From NCBI RefSeq assembly GCF_963675165.1, contig NC_087377.1, forward strand, positions 523,501-587,500: DNA of 64,000 bases, given 5' to 3'. Shown here in pieces: positions 35,567 to 42,950 of this stretch. Below the pieces are notes generated by a model. It was not told the DNA's origin and did not search any database. It saw only the letters and a list, made by a program, of their open reading frames with translations. Both the position numbers and the translations under genes were made by a program. The DNA comes from Halichondria panicea (lineage: Eukaryota; Porifera; Demospongiae; Suberitida; Halichondriidae). The stretch's first letter is position 1, and each line of letters opens with the position of its first letter.

Positions 35567-37961
35567 CTCGCTTGTGCATGCGCACCGAGGCATAATAATT
35601 ATGTCATGTAACACATAAAGTACATTATAATATATTGCAATAGTGATTCAGAAAACTCTCCGATCTACGTAACAGTAGACGCACCCACACAAGTGCTAGT
35701 GATGTATTTATAAGCCAAGTAGTAGAATGGAATGTGCGTGGGAGCTACTAACATTCCAGGTATTATTGGGGTATACAAAACGTGTAATTGTACCACAACC
35801 AATTGTCCTACAAAAACAACGAAGGTATCAATGGAACCGGCATAGCTTGCTCTATTGGTATGCAAAGTTTGAACTTGCTATACCAATATTTGTGGAAATT
35901 AGGTATGGGATTTCTAGTGACACATACCTGGTTCAGGAGTGGAGACTACAGACTTGAGATAGTCAGCAACTTCAGTGTGACCCTCCTGTACTGCCCAGTC
36001 AAGAGGAGTCTTGCCATAATCATCAGTCATATCTAGACAGGTGAGGGATAGAGATCTTGTAGTAGTACTGACAGCATTGACCATTACCATTACCATGCAG
36101 GATGACTACATTATTTTATTATCGTGTACCAACAGTGTATTGTATCACAGTTGCCATGACGATACAACGGCAGGTACACTGATTGTTTCATTACATGCAC
36201 ATTGAACCACATTAATATATTCACGGGTTGTCTATCAGAGGATCTAATGAAACAGTACCCACTACGGAAATCACTCACCAACATCACACTTTAGTTCCTC
36301 AACTAGGTATTTCACTAGTTGTATATGTCCTCTCACACAAGCCCAGTGCAGTGGTGTTCGGCCCCACCAGTCCCTCACATCTGTGTGTGGTGATCCTCAA
36401 TATACTCAATAATTAAGTGAGATATGTTATTATAGACTATAGACTCAAAATTGCGGAAAAATAAAACAAGCCTATACAAATAGAAATAGTTGGTCTTATT
36501 AATATTGGTATACAAAGTTTGAACGTGATACACGACTGTGTGCGGAAGTTAGGTATGGGATTTCTAGTGACGAGTTTAACTTCAGCCATGTACGTAAGTG
36601 TATAGTGGTCAAGATGGACCAAACATGTCATTGTACCACAACCACTTGTCGTACAGAGAAAGTAAAGGTAGCAGAGGAAAGGGCATGCCTTGTTCTATTG
36701 GTGCGCCAAATTTGAGCTTGATACACCACTGTTTGTGGAAATTAGGTATGGGATTTCTAAAGAGCATACAGAAATGCCCGGCTTAATTAAGTATGATACA
36801 GTGTTAGTCATGCTGGTCCATTATCCCTGGGTATGTTGTTATTAGTGTACACAGTTATAGACATTGTCACTGTCTAGGATTGGGGGAAATGAGAAGCCAA
36901 TGACAATATACGTAGAGTGGTTTGCAGTATTCTATATGAAGCCTACCATTCGACAATAATTATAGAAACAAGCATCTTAAATGGTCAGTAATTACACCAG
37001 CTGGGTGAGATAATTATGTTAGTAGACTATTTGTCTTAGAGAAGCATGGGAACGAAATACAGAGATATCCGAAGAGCATAATAATCATTATATTTTTAAC
37101 AGATATTACTATGGCAACCGTATAGCAAATGTTTATGTATTTCAAACAAGTGTACGTACATTGCAAATAATTATTCGAAATTAAAATGTAACACTATTAA
37201 ACTTTCCGCTGTATGCATGGTATGAAAACTTCACATACACAACGACTACTTACCAGTGCTACGACTACTACATCGCAAATAATTATTATACTATGCGAAA
37301 TTACTGACACAATTGATATTGCTACACAGTACATGTATATAATTCAGATACCATAATGATATGGAGAAACAATTACAATACACAAATAATTATAATGACT
37401 ACTTACCAGTGCTACACCCGACCTCCTTCAAGTACTGCACCACCTCTTTATGACCTCCCTCGCATGCCCAGTGAAGTGGAGTCATGTTGTTCGTCCCATC
37501 ACCTTTATCAGTACGAGCTCCATGAGTAACCAGTGTCTTCACAATCTCAAGGTAGCCCTGCAAGCAAGCCTCGTGTAATGGAGGCAACGCCCACTCGTCA
37601 CTCCAGTAGAACTGGTGGTTGGGGTCTGCCCCCTGTCCCAACAGGGACCTAACTTTGGTGACGTCATTATCGACTACAGCCGTCCATAAGTCCTCGGCTA
37701 GCTTCTTTTGAGCACTGTACAAAATAGATGGTTGGGGGGTCAGTCATACAGAGAATTACTTGATATGTGTATATAGTTTATACAAGTGACACCATGCACA
37801 TATCCAGCTGTCACTTTGCTGTACAGTGTTCCACCTCTGATCATAGCCTGCTCTGACTCTACTAATGGAATGAGCCTCCCTCCATGCAATCACAAGGTGC
37901 TACCATGAGTAGTAATTATAGTCTACATGTTCACTCACTCTGAATCTTGTTCAGTAGCCAT
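23972..37961 (-). CDS. Ankyrin-SH3-SH3-Roc/COR GTPase-Death multidomain protein
   Basis: Eleven exons join with matching phases: 37939-37961, 37407-37714, 36279-36380, 35928-36032, 33463-33522, 29124-29209, 28711-28840, 28515-28606, 28142-28268, 24755-26905 and 23972-24336. They sum to 3,549 nt, or 1,182 residues plus stop. The ATG in exon 1 (MATEQDS) was chosen because its 23 nt end in phase 2, exactly what exon 2 needs. Domains by residue: five Ankyrin repeats about 8-178, linker to 199, SH3 201-254, SH3 281-335, P-loop GTPase from 376, COR-like region about 690-1000, Death domain about 1080-1170. The closest known layout is DAPK1 (Ank-Roc-COR-Death), here without the kinase and with SH3 domains. 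A role as a GTP-controlled scaffold for Death-fold partners is inferred. A possible extra 45-nt exon at 24447-24491 keeps phase. The join of the Ankyrin, SH3 and GTPase parts is predicted from phase and order only. Confidence 0.72.
24755..26905 (-). CDS. Roc-like GTPase plus COR-like region, single large exon
   Basis: The 2,151-nt exon runs from acceptor TTTTATTTCAG to donor GAAG then GTAAGA, phase 1 to phase 1. G1 is GMAGTGKTS (exon residues 32-40), G3 is DSGGQ (211-215) and G4 is THKD (292-295, in place of NKxD). About 170 residues separate G1 and G3, far more than in Ras-type domains. FPVDC (337-341) and VPFWWFILE (372-380) mark the passage into a COR-like dimerisation region that extends to about residue 650. 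A 12-bp tandem duplication encodes EPSNEPSN here, against one EPSN in the paralogue. The open frame continues past the donor into the intron to 24492; the conserved donor and phase in both copies argue for splicing. Confidence 0.85.
27085..27560. repeat. Intronic duplicate (partner 31660-32110)
   Basis: TCACAGTCAATAAAGTGATC, GTGCTGTAATACTCA and the GCTACTGTATG..TTATTACTCATGCA segment recur in the same order and orientation at 31660-32110. This is an old direct duplication within the introns of the multidomain gene. Confidence 0.75.
28142..29209 (-). CDS. Two SH3 domains, four exons of the multidomain gene
   Basis: SH3-1 is split over 29124-29209 ([20 protein letters not shown]) and 28711-28840 ([20 protein letters not shown]). 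SH3-2 is split over 28515-28606 ([20 protein letters not shown]) and 28142-28268 ([20 protein letters not shown]). The ALYDY-like strand, the acidic DELSL loop, the GW and the FP.NF motif that form the polyproline-binding groove are all present. Both domains are cut at the same position, so they arose by exon-pair duplication. They most resemble CD2AP/CIN85-type SH3 domains. Proline-rich tails ([19 protein letters not shown]) follow each and could bind SH3 domains in turn. Confidence 0.88.
29391..30297. mobile_element. DNA element with ATAGCGGGTA-type termini
   Basis: The left end TATAGCGGGTATATTTCG..TATAAATGTTCGC pairs with the right end GCGAAAATTTATATCG..CGAAATAATACCTGCTAT in inverted orientation. 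The related terminal motif (AATTACCCGCTATATGGTA) closes the MITEs at 63532-63675 and 63880-63935. The element contains a nested pogo-like element at 29710-30141. No transposase frame was found. Confidence 0.65.
29710..30141. mobile_element. pogo/Tigger-like non-autonomous element (432 bp), nested
   Basis: The ends CAGTAGACTCGCTATTCCGG and CCGGATTAACGAGAGTCTACTG (inverted) are flanked by TA on both sides (29708-29709, 30142-30143). The CAGT..ACTC(T)CG.TA.TCCGG style termini and TA duplication fit pogo-type Tc1/mariner relatives. Internal repeats of CGCTATTCCG are also present. There is no coding capacity. Confidence 0.75.
30375..31600. repeat. ~75-85-bp minisatellite split by a foldback element
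   Basis: Units with GCAAGCAGGTACTAGGTGAGG, GGAGGAGATGCTCAAGTG and GATACTGGGA occur at about 30365-30543 and 31526-31600. The element 30544-31525 sits between them. Confidence 0.85.
30544..31525. mobile_element. MULE-like foldback element (982 bp) with 11-bp target duplication
   Basis: It starts GGTGCATGGAAAAGAAGG and ends with its exact reverse complement. CCAGGGGAGAG lies directly outside both ends (30533-30543 and 31526-31536), a perfect 11-bp duplication. The outer arms hold variable numbers of GGAAAC-type hexamers, then AGCTGTGTAAAGTTAAC and TTACCATTCTGTG. Inverted similarity returns further in (GTAGCTTGAGACAA..GGGGGTGC at about 30760 and 31270-31305). Long arms and a 9-11-bp duplication are typical of Mutator-like elements. 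It has no transposase and lies in an intron of the multidomain gene. Confidence 0.85.
32117..32174. repeat. Perfect 20-bp-arm hairpin
   Basis: GATGTACTGCTAATACAACT and its exact reverse complement are separated by 18 bp. This is a short MITE or a structured intronic element. Confidence 0.85.
32285..32555. repeat. Dispersed repeat, one full and one partial unit
   Basis: The ACGAAGCAACAAATTCACAA to GGGAGGTGGGTGGTGCTTTA segment (32292-32417) is repeated in part at 32461-32546. It recurs at 63705-63828 and starts again at 63950 near the window end. Confidence 0.85.
32556..33462. other. Intron sequence of the multidomain gene
   Basis: No exon or clear repeat was recognised. Short open frames lack splice borders and domains. 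Confidence 0.45.
33463..33522 (-). CDS. Linker exon of the multidomain gene
   Basis: This 60-nt exon between acceptor CACCTCAG and donor TCAA then GTGAGT is phase 1 to phase 1. It encodes [20 protein letters not shown], a polar flexible linker between the Ankyrin repeats and the first SH3 domain. It is supported by borders and phase only. Confidence 0.6.
33539..34010. mobile_element. Uninterrupted copy of the ATGCCTCG-ended element
   Basis: It matches 1514-1690 and 2550-2850 in order and shows the site at which the other copy was interrupted. Its right end runs into the CA microsatellite. Confidence 0.65.
34010..34390. repeat. Long CA microsatellite with CCCA interruptions
   Basis: About 380 bp of CACACA with CCACCCA, CACAAACA and CACGCA variants. 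The His-Thr/Cys-Val frames here are low-complexity artefacts. Confidence 0.97.
34391..35055. other. Intron sequence
   Basis: No exon was recognised. A pyrimidine-rich stretch at 34850-34935 is the only marked compositional feature. Confidence 0.45.
35062..35592. repeat. CA microsatellites and partial ATGCCTCG-family copy
   Basis: CA runs lie at 35065-35120 and 35501-35562. The segment 35336-35490 matches 33830-34000, and 35565-35592 (CTCGCTTGTGCATGCGCACCGAGGCAT) matches the right end of the copy at 2860-2887. Confidence 0.8.
35127..36775. repeat. ~200-bp intronic repeat, three to four copies
   Basis: Copies at 35127-35330, 35727-35925, about 36495-36575 (partial) and 36598-36765 share AATTGTACCACAACCA, GGCATAGCTTGCTCTATTG and AAATTAGGTATGGGATTTCTA. 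The second copy directly abuts the donor of exon 35928-36032. Confidence 0.8.
35928..37714 (-). CDS. Ankyrin-repeat exons of the multidomain gene
   Basis: Exon 37407-37714 holds three repeats ([55 protein letters not shown]). Exons 36279-36380 ([19 protein letters not shown]) and 35928-36032 ([18 protein letters not shown]) hold one repeat each, with phase-1 borders on both sides. The one-repeat-per-exon, symmetric-phase layout allows repeats to be gained or lost without a frameshift. The TPLHWA..GH consensus is strong in each. Ankyrin repeats bind protein partners; the partner is unknown. Confidence 0.85.
36776..37400. other. Intron sequence
   Basis: AT-rich with recurrent AATAATTAT motifs. 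A short duplication of ATAATGACTACTTACCAGTGCTAC-like sequence occurs at 37243-37262 and 37392-37416, the latter being the real donor of the Ankyrin exon. The former resembles an orphan donor. Confidence 0.5.
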
Positions 37962-38227
37962 TCAGAAGCTTTGTTCAAACTCTGTCAAATTCTCCCCTTG
38001 AATTGTTTCTCAGTAAGCAAAGTGCATGCCACATGCATGCACCCTCTTTCTGTATTTCAAGGGCCCTTCCGGCCACAAAAACCACATCATTAATTGCAAT
38101 TGCAAAAGCATAAAAATCCATTTATAATTGCACAGATGTACAGTCAATAGTGGAGTCATGTGATCCTACTACACACAAAACAACACTTATAATAATACTA
38201 AACACACAGAAAAATAAATATTAAAAT

Positions 38228-38410
38228 TCAGCTAAAAGGAACTGCTCCAAATTGATCTACAGTTGTCATTGTCGGCGTAACCTTTGAACCCTCCAAACAA
38301 ATCTCGTCTTGCATTGTCAGCAGATTATGAGTGGGCGGGGTAGAGGAACGTCCGTCAAAAGAATGAAGTGCTACCAAAGTCATCCGTAGGAAATGGACTG
38401 CCAGTCTGTG

Positions 38411-38445
<35 letters not shown>

Positions 38446-40044
38446 TGTGTGTGGGTGTATGTGTGAGGGGTGGGAGGTTCAATAAGCAGTATATAGAGTG
38501 GAGTCTGTCTATTGTGGTCACCCTCTATAATACAGCCAGGTTTAATAAGGGACCCAGAGTCAGCCTCTGCTGTATAATCAATAAGCACCCTCTATAATAC
38601 AGCCAGATTAATGGGTCCCAAAGTCTCCATAGCATGTGTTTGGACCTGTGTTAGCAGACCACCCTCTATAATACAGCTACTGTTGGTCTATACCCGGTAC
38701 TCACACAGACATTAGTGACATGGTTGGTGGTTCCTGTGATCCTGGACACCACCTCACACACTTGCCAGATACTGGGACGAAGTTCAGGGTCAGAGGTCAA
38801 CAGATAGCCTACAAAGGGGACAATAATATACGTATCATTATAATAATAGAGCAATACACTTGAGGCTGGCAGAATATCATAGCACCTGTAGCTAGTGTGG
38901 TTCATTTCACAAAGAAAAACTCACTATCAATAGTCTTTATAATTATAGGCTTAAAATTAACATAATCATGCGTAAACCTGGCTACATTTCACTAGGATGT
39001 GTGTGTGTGGTCTCACCTCTCAAGTTGTGCAGGTTTTGTGTGTAGGGAGAGTCTTCAGGAATGCGGTACTGAGCACTGACTATGGCTAGAGGGTTGTCAC
39101 CAAATGGAGTATCCATGAAGCACAGCTTGAACAGTAGTACGCCCAGTGCCTATGTGTGGGCGGGTGTGTGTTGTGTGAGGGTGATATGGGTATCATTAGT
39201 TTCGTCTCATTGAGAGCTTTCAAATGAGTATCACTACATGTAGTTAAACGTGTAATATGGTTCAGTAAATGTGATTCAAGGAAATTGGTTTAAGAACATA
39301 CCACCACTCATCCCCCACATTCCACAGTCTTGGTGACTAGACAGCCCACATTCACTTCAATTAAAATGCAAACCATATTAGAGAAAACATAAGTTAACCA
39401 CTTAGCTACAGTGTACACAGTGGGACCACACAATAGGCTCTGTGGGCTCTCCCCAGACATGTGTGTAATCTGAGATTGATTCTGCATGGTGAATTTGAGG
39501 AGCTTTTAAGGAACATTTTGAAGTACACCTAGAATACGATTATTGTTCTATTAGCTTCCTCCTTGGTTGACAGCAGCTCTAAGTGTTCATCTCCAGCATA
39601 CTCTATATCTACAGTAGCACTCTGATGAGGATCAGCAGTACATGGAAAATAGCTACTGTAATGTTTGCATGTGACACAATACATGACCATAATGTACAAT
39701 CAGATAAGGTAATTGAATTGGGAGAATCCTGTGAGAATCCCACTAACTCAATTAGCTATTCAAACAGGTGCTCCTTCTTCAACACATAGGGGAAACACTG
39801 GTCCCAAATGAACAGTTTGTGTACAATTAAAACCACCCCTCAACAAAGGTCACCTTTGTACAATGGCTAAAACTCTGCTCCACAAATAATTATGTTGTAA
39901 AGAGATTCCACTGTACTGACCTTGAGGTCACGATGTATGGGGGGTTTTGTCCGATGGTGTAGCTTAGCAACGGACTTAGCAGCGGCAGAGGATGTTGTCT
40001 CAGTCGAGTGATCACTGAGTCAGCAACTCCATCACCACGCTACC
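38228..40044 (-). pseudogene. NAK-family (AAK1/BIKE-like) kinase remnant
   Basis: Exon 39921-40044 ends KLHHRTKPPIHRDLK, the catalytic loop, then GTCAGT. Upstream in it GSVVMELLTQ runs into TGA, and the frame resumes one step over, so it is broken. Exon 39017-39149 (ALGVLLFKLC...HNLR) and exon 38705-38808 (GYLLTSDPELRPSIWQV) join in phase 1. Exon 38228-38405 joins in phase 0 with TGSPFPTDDFGSTSF, then stops; one base over, the frame continues to DQFGAVPFS and a stop, the NAK-tail style motif. The exon holding the DFG motif and APE segment was not found between 39150 and 39920. With two frame breaks and no activation segment, an active enzyme is unlikely. Assembly indels could explain the breaks but not the missing exon. 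It lies just upstream of the multidomain gene, on the same strand. Confidence 0.65.
38413..38466. repeat. GT microsatellite
   Basis: A GT run next to the kinase tail-exon acceptor, where it forms the CA-rich 3' end of that intron on the minus strand. Confidence 0.95.
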
Positions 40045-40426
40045 TAATTAAACGGGAACAAAGAATAATATTACAAGGAAAATTGGCTGCCATTTGGCAG
40101 GTATTACATGCAAAATAGCCGATTTGGCATTTTTTAATTTGGCGTCTTAGGCGTAATCTCGTGGACCAGCCGATATATCATATTTCAGGGTCAGGGTCCG
40201 CATCTTAGGCGTGGCTACTATACAGCAAAGATACCATACCGCCATTTTTAAAAATACTCGCCAAAATAATTATTATTAAGTACAGTGTTGCCTAAGTTAT
40301 TGACCATCAAAGATATTATAGCACCTCCACACACACACACACCCACCCACACACACGCATACGCACGCACACACACCCACCCACACGCACACACACACAC
40401 ACGCGCACACACCCTCCACACACACT
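40045..40426. other. Non-coding stretch with CA microsatellite
   Basis: AT-rich sequence, then CA repeats at 40326-40425 that border the duplicated block. No gene was seen. Confidence 0.6.
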
Positions 40427-40455
40427 CACTTTAGGCACACAACAGAAGGTGATCT

Positions 40456-40578
40456 TTATCTCATCACAAACAAGAGATGAGAATGGAAGTCAGTGAGGCG
40501 GTCCTCATCCGTGGGAAACTTGTGTTCCCTTGTGAAGACATTATTCTGACACAGCTCCTCTACACGTGTGTGTTGAAA
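40456..40578 (-). CDS. Exon-like conserved block, unrecognised (copy 2)
   Basis: It has the same 40-codon frame as at 4207-4329, ending LLFVMR then stop, with the acceptor conserved. The alternative frame DEIKITFCCVPK followed by GTGAGT is intact here, so which frame is coding is unresolved. In this copy the proposed 5' exon ATG reads ACG (at about 41089), so that exon is not a start here. Confidence 0.35.
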   Translation of the reverse strand, partial: FQHTRVEELCQNNVFTREHKFPTDEDRLTDFHSHLLFVMR

Positions 40579-41212
40579 CTGTGTGTGGGGGAGCATGTTT
40601 CAACAAACAATGGGAGATATTAATATTGAGTTGAATCAAAAGCTTGTAATAAGCATTCTGTAGCTATTGGAGAGGACTATATCACACACCTGACAACCAC
40701 ACCATCACTATAATTATTATAGCATCATACTGTAAAGCAATCGCTAATTTGATAGGCTTTCAAGGAGCTACAAAATGGACAATCTCTACTGTGATTGTGA
40801 TTATTATTTATAATGCACCTATCAATGTGATGCCCCCCAGGAGGGGTCGGGCTAACATGAGGGAGTTGACCATACCCCAGGTCAAGCTTCCCCATGGTGG
40901 GGGAGGATTTTGTCTTCAAATCCCCCATTCCCCCAGTCAACACTGGCCAGGGTTTGAGCCTCAAGCAGTTGCATACACAATCTCCTATACAGTTCTACTG
41001 AAAATTAATAAGTCATCAATTATTATTGTCTAGTAATAAGGTAGCGCTCACCTTTCCCCTGAGTGTTGGTCCATTGTGTCCAGTGCACCGTGCTAGCTAG
41101 TAGGACCACTCCAATGGATGTGCTCTCAGAGTATTAGAACTGATGAATGAAGCACATGGACAGTGGGTAAAGGATCATCACACTATTAGACATAATATGT
41201 TTCATTTTGTAG

Positions 41213-42734
41213 ATTTGATGACGACACGCTCACACACAAGATGGAGACGGTTGGAGAGGAAAAGCGTTCACTTGTCCTTCCCTCTAGGAGCTTCCACAAG
41301 GCTGGATATCTGGTGAATACTCCTCCAAAAGACCAGCAGCAAAGGATCACAAGGCAAAGAGCAGTGAGTACAAGTGAGTGGCTAGTCATGACCAAAAGTG
41401 GACCACCTAGTATAGTGTATAGCTCTTTCCTTGGCAATCTGTTGTAGAAATTACAACAATGGGTAAGGAATCGTTATGATGAATTAGATGAAGTTGTATG
41501 TGAGCTCCTCCCTGACAAACAAACTGTAGTCTAGGTAACCGCCTTATCAGTCAAGTAGGCTAAAAATCTGTGTCCTTTGATGTAAGCTTTGATGTCTCTT
41601 TGTGCATATGTAGTTATAAAAAAAAAAAAAAAAAAAAAAGAAACCTTTGACTAGCTAGGAAGAGTAGCAGCAGTAGGCAGCAGTAGTAGTAGCAGTGCAA
41701 GCAGGACTAGACTAGATTAAAAAGTTGGTGGAAAGAATAACTGACCGTTTGGACGTCACCTGGCTGCCAGACTTTCATCTGGACTCTTCCCCCTGAGTAG
41801 CTGGCCTTTCTCTAAGCCACAAAACTGAGCAAGAAGCTGAAGAAGCAGCTAGACAGAGACATGTACCTAGCCTTGAGAATTGGGAGGCGTGGCTCAACTA
41901 GTTAGCCCAGCCCAGAGGAATTGTTACCGTGGGTACTGAACAACCGTAGAAGTAGGGCTACCCCTGGCTTTACTGAATTAACTAGCTGTGTCTGCTGTCT
42001 AGTTGGACCAGATTTAGCTAGATAATGGGGTAGAGAATAGTTGAGCGGTGCTGTGTGTAGCTTGAACTGTACTGGCTGGCAAGAATCTAGTAAGCACCCT
42101 ATGCACTGATAACTCGTCAGAATGGAGGGTATGTTCTAGGGATCTGGACAGCTGTACATCCAAAGGAGCCAGGGAGTGCCAATCATCTTCTCCCAGTCTC
42201 TGACACGCTAAACAAAAGGAGCTAGAACTGGGAGTCCCAGCTAGAATTGCTAGCCGGATCTAGACTAATAGAATGACTTGGAGGCGTGGTGAGGCCGGAT
42301 CCACACTAATTGATCGACCTAAAGACGCTCCTGTTCCAGATTTCACGAATGGCAAGGAAAGGGATAGGCTGCTTTAGATGACTGGCATTCAATATCTGCT
42401 AATAGATATCATTACTAGTGATCAAACTATACAGCCTCTGTATCAAATGCATCCATTGCTACACATTTGTTGAACCGTTGTCAGTCTCCAAGATAATGTG
42501 TGTATTTAGTAGTGCTACAAGACTGTACATACACTATCAATTATTGCAGCTCAAGTTGATTTGAAGAAATAAAAATGTTTAAGATAATAATTGTTATGGT
42601 GGAATTATCTACTAGTGAGTGAGTGGTCTGATTGTTCTCTCACTTGTTAGATTAGTGAGGGTCAGTTGTTCACTCTGTTGGATGCTGATGATGATCCACC
42701 CATTGGACGTCAGATGAAAATACAGTCGACCTAA
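41213..42734 (+). CDS. Terminal two exons of an unrecognised gene, intact copy
   Basis: Exon 41213-41363 (acceptor TTTTGTAG, donor GAGCA then GTGAGT) reads one base plus 50 codons: FDDDTLTHKMETVGEEKRSL, then VLPSRSFHKAGYLVNTPPKD and QQQRITRQRA. Exon 42651-42734 continues in phase 0 with ISEGQLFTLLDADDD to KIQST and a stop. Most substitutions between the two copies leave the reading frame intact, and only copy 1 has the 10-bp deletion, so this copy looks functional as far as it goes. Upstream exons are not identifiable. No domain or family was recognised; the segment is charged and probably a C-terminal tail. Confidence 0.55.
41423..42363. mobile_element. ~941-bp insertion absent from the sister copy
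   Basis: The sister sequence at 5180-5186 reads straight through. ATAG occurs on both sides (41419-41422, 42364-42367). The ends CTCTTTCCTTGGCAAT and, inverted, CCCTTTCCTTGCCATT form an imperfect terminal repeat of about 16 bp. A 22-base A-run at 41618-41639 lies inside. No transposase or reverse transcriptase frame is visible. It is probably a non-autonomous DNA element, though the A-run leaves a retroposed part possible. Confidence 0.72.
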
Positions 42735-42784
42735 GGAACAGTGAGTACTGCCGCGTGCAGAGTGTGACTCTTTCCCTAACCAAA

Positions 42785-42946
42785 CGTTTTGTAGTTTGTG
42801 CTTTTTGCGCTGTACTCCCCCCTTGGATGTGTGACTGTGTTTTGTAGTTTGTGCTTTTTGCGCTGTACTCCCCCCTTGCATGTGTGACTGTGTTTTGTAG
42901 TTTGTGCTTTTTGCGCTGTACTCCCCCCTTGCATGTGTGACGGTGT
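42785..42946. repeat. 53/54-bp repeats at the left edge of array 2
   Basis: Three units have the same sequence as at 15110-15250, with a final GACGGTGTTTAG joining the 40-bp array at the same point. Confidence 0.92.
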
Positions 42947-42950
42947 TTAG

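Larger units (their letters stand above)
40427..42780. repeat. Segmental duplication block B, copy 2
   Basis: It is collinear with 4180-5580. The main difference is the insertion at 41423-42367; intron 41364-42650 (1,287 nt) equals the 341-nt intron of copy 1 plus 946 nt. Confidence 0.92.

Noticed and set aside
38228-38521. Independent 97-codon protein
   Set aside because: Its useful part (after the CA run) is the kinase tail exon in a shifted frame. The start lies within the microsatellite and intron.
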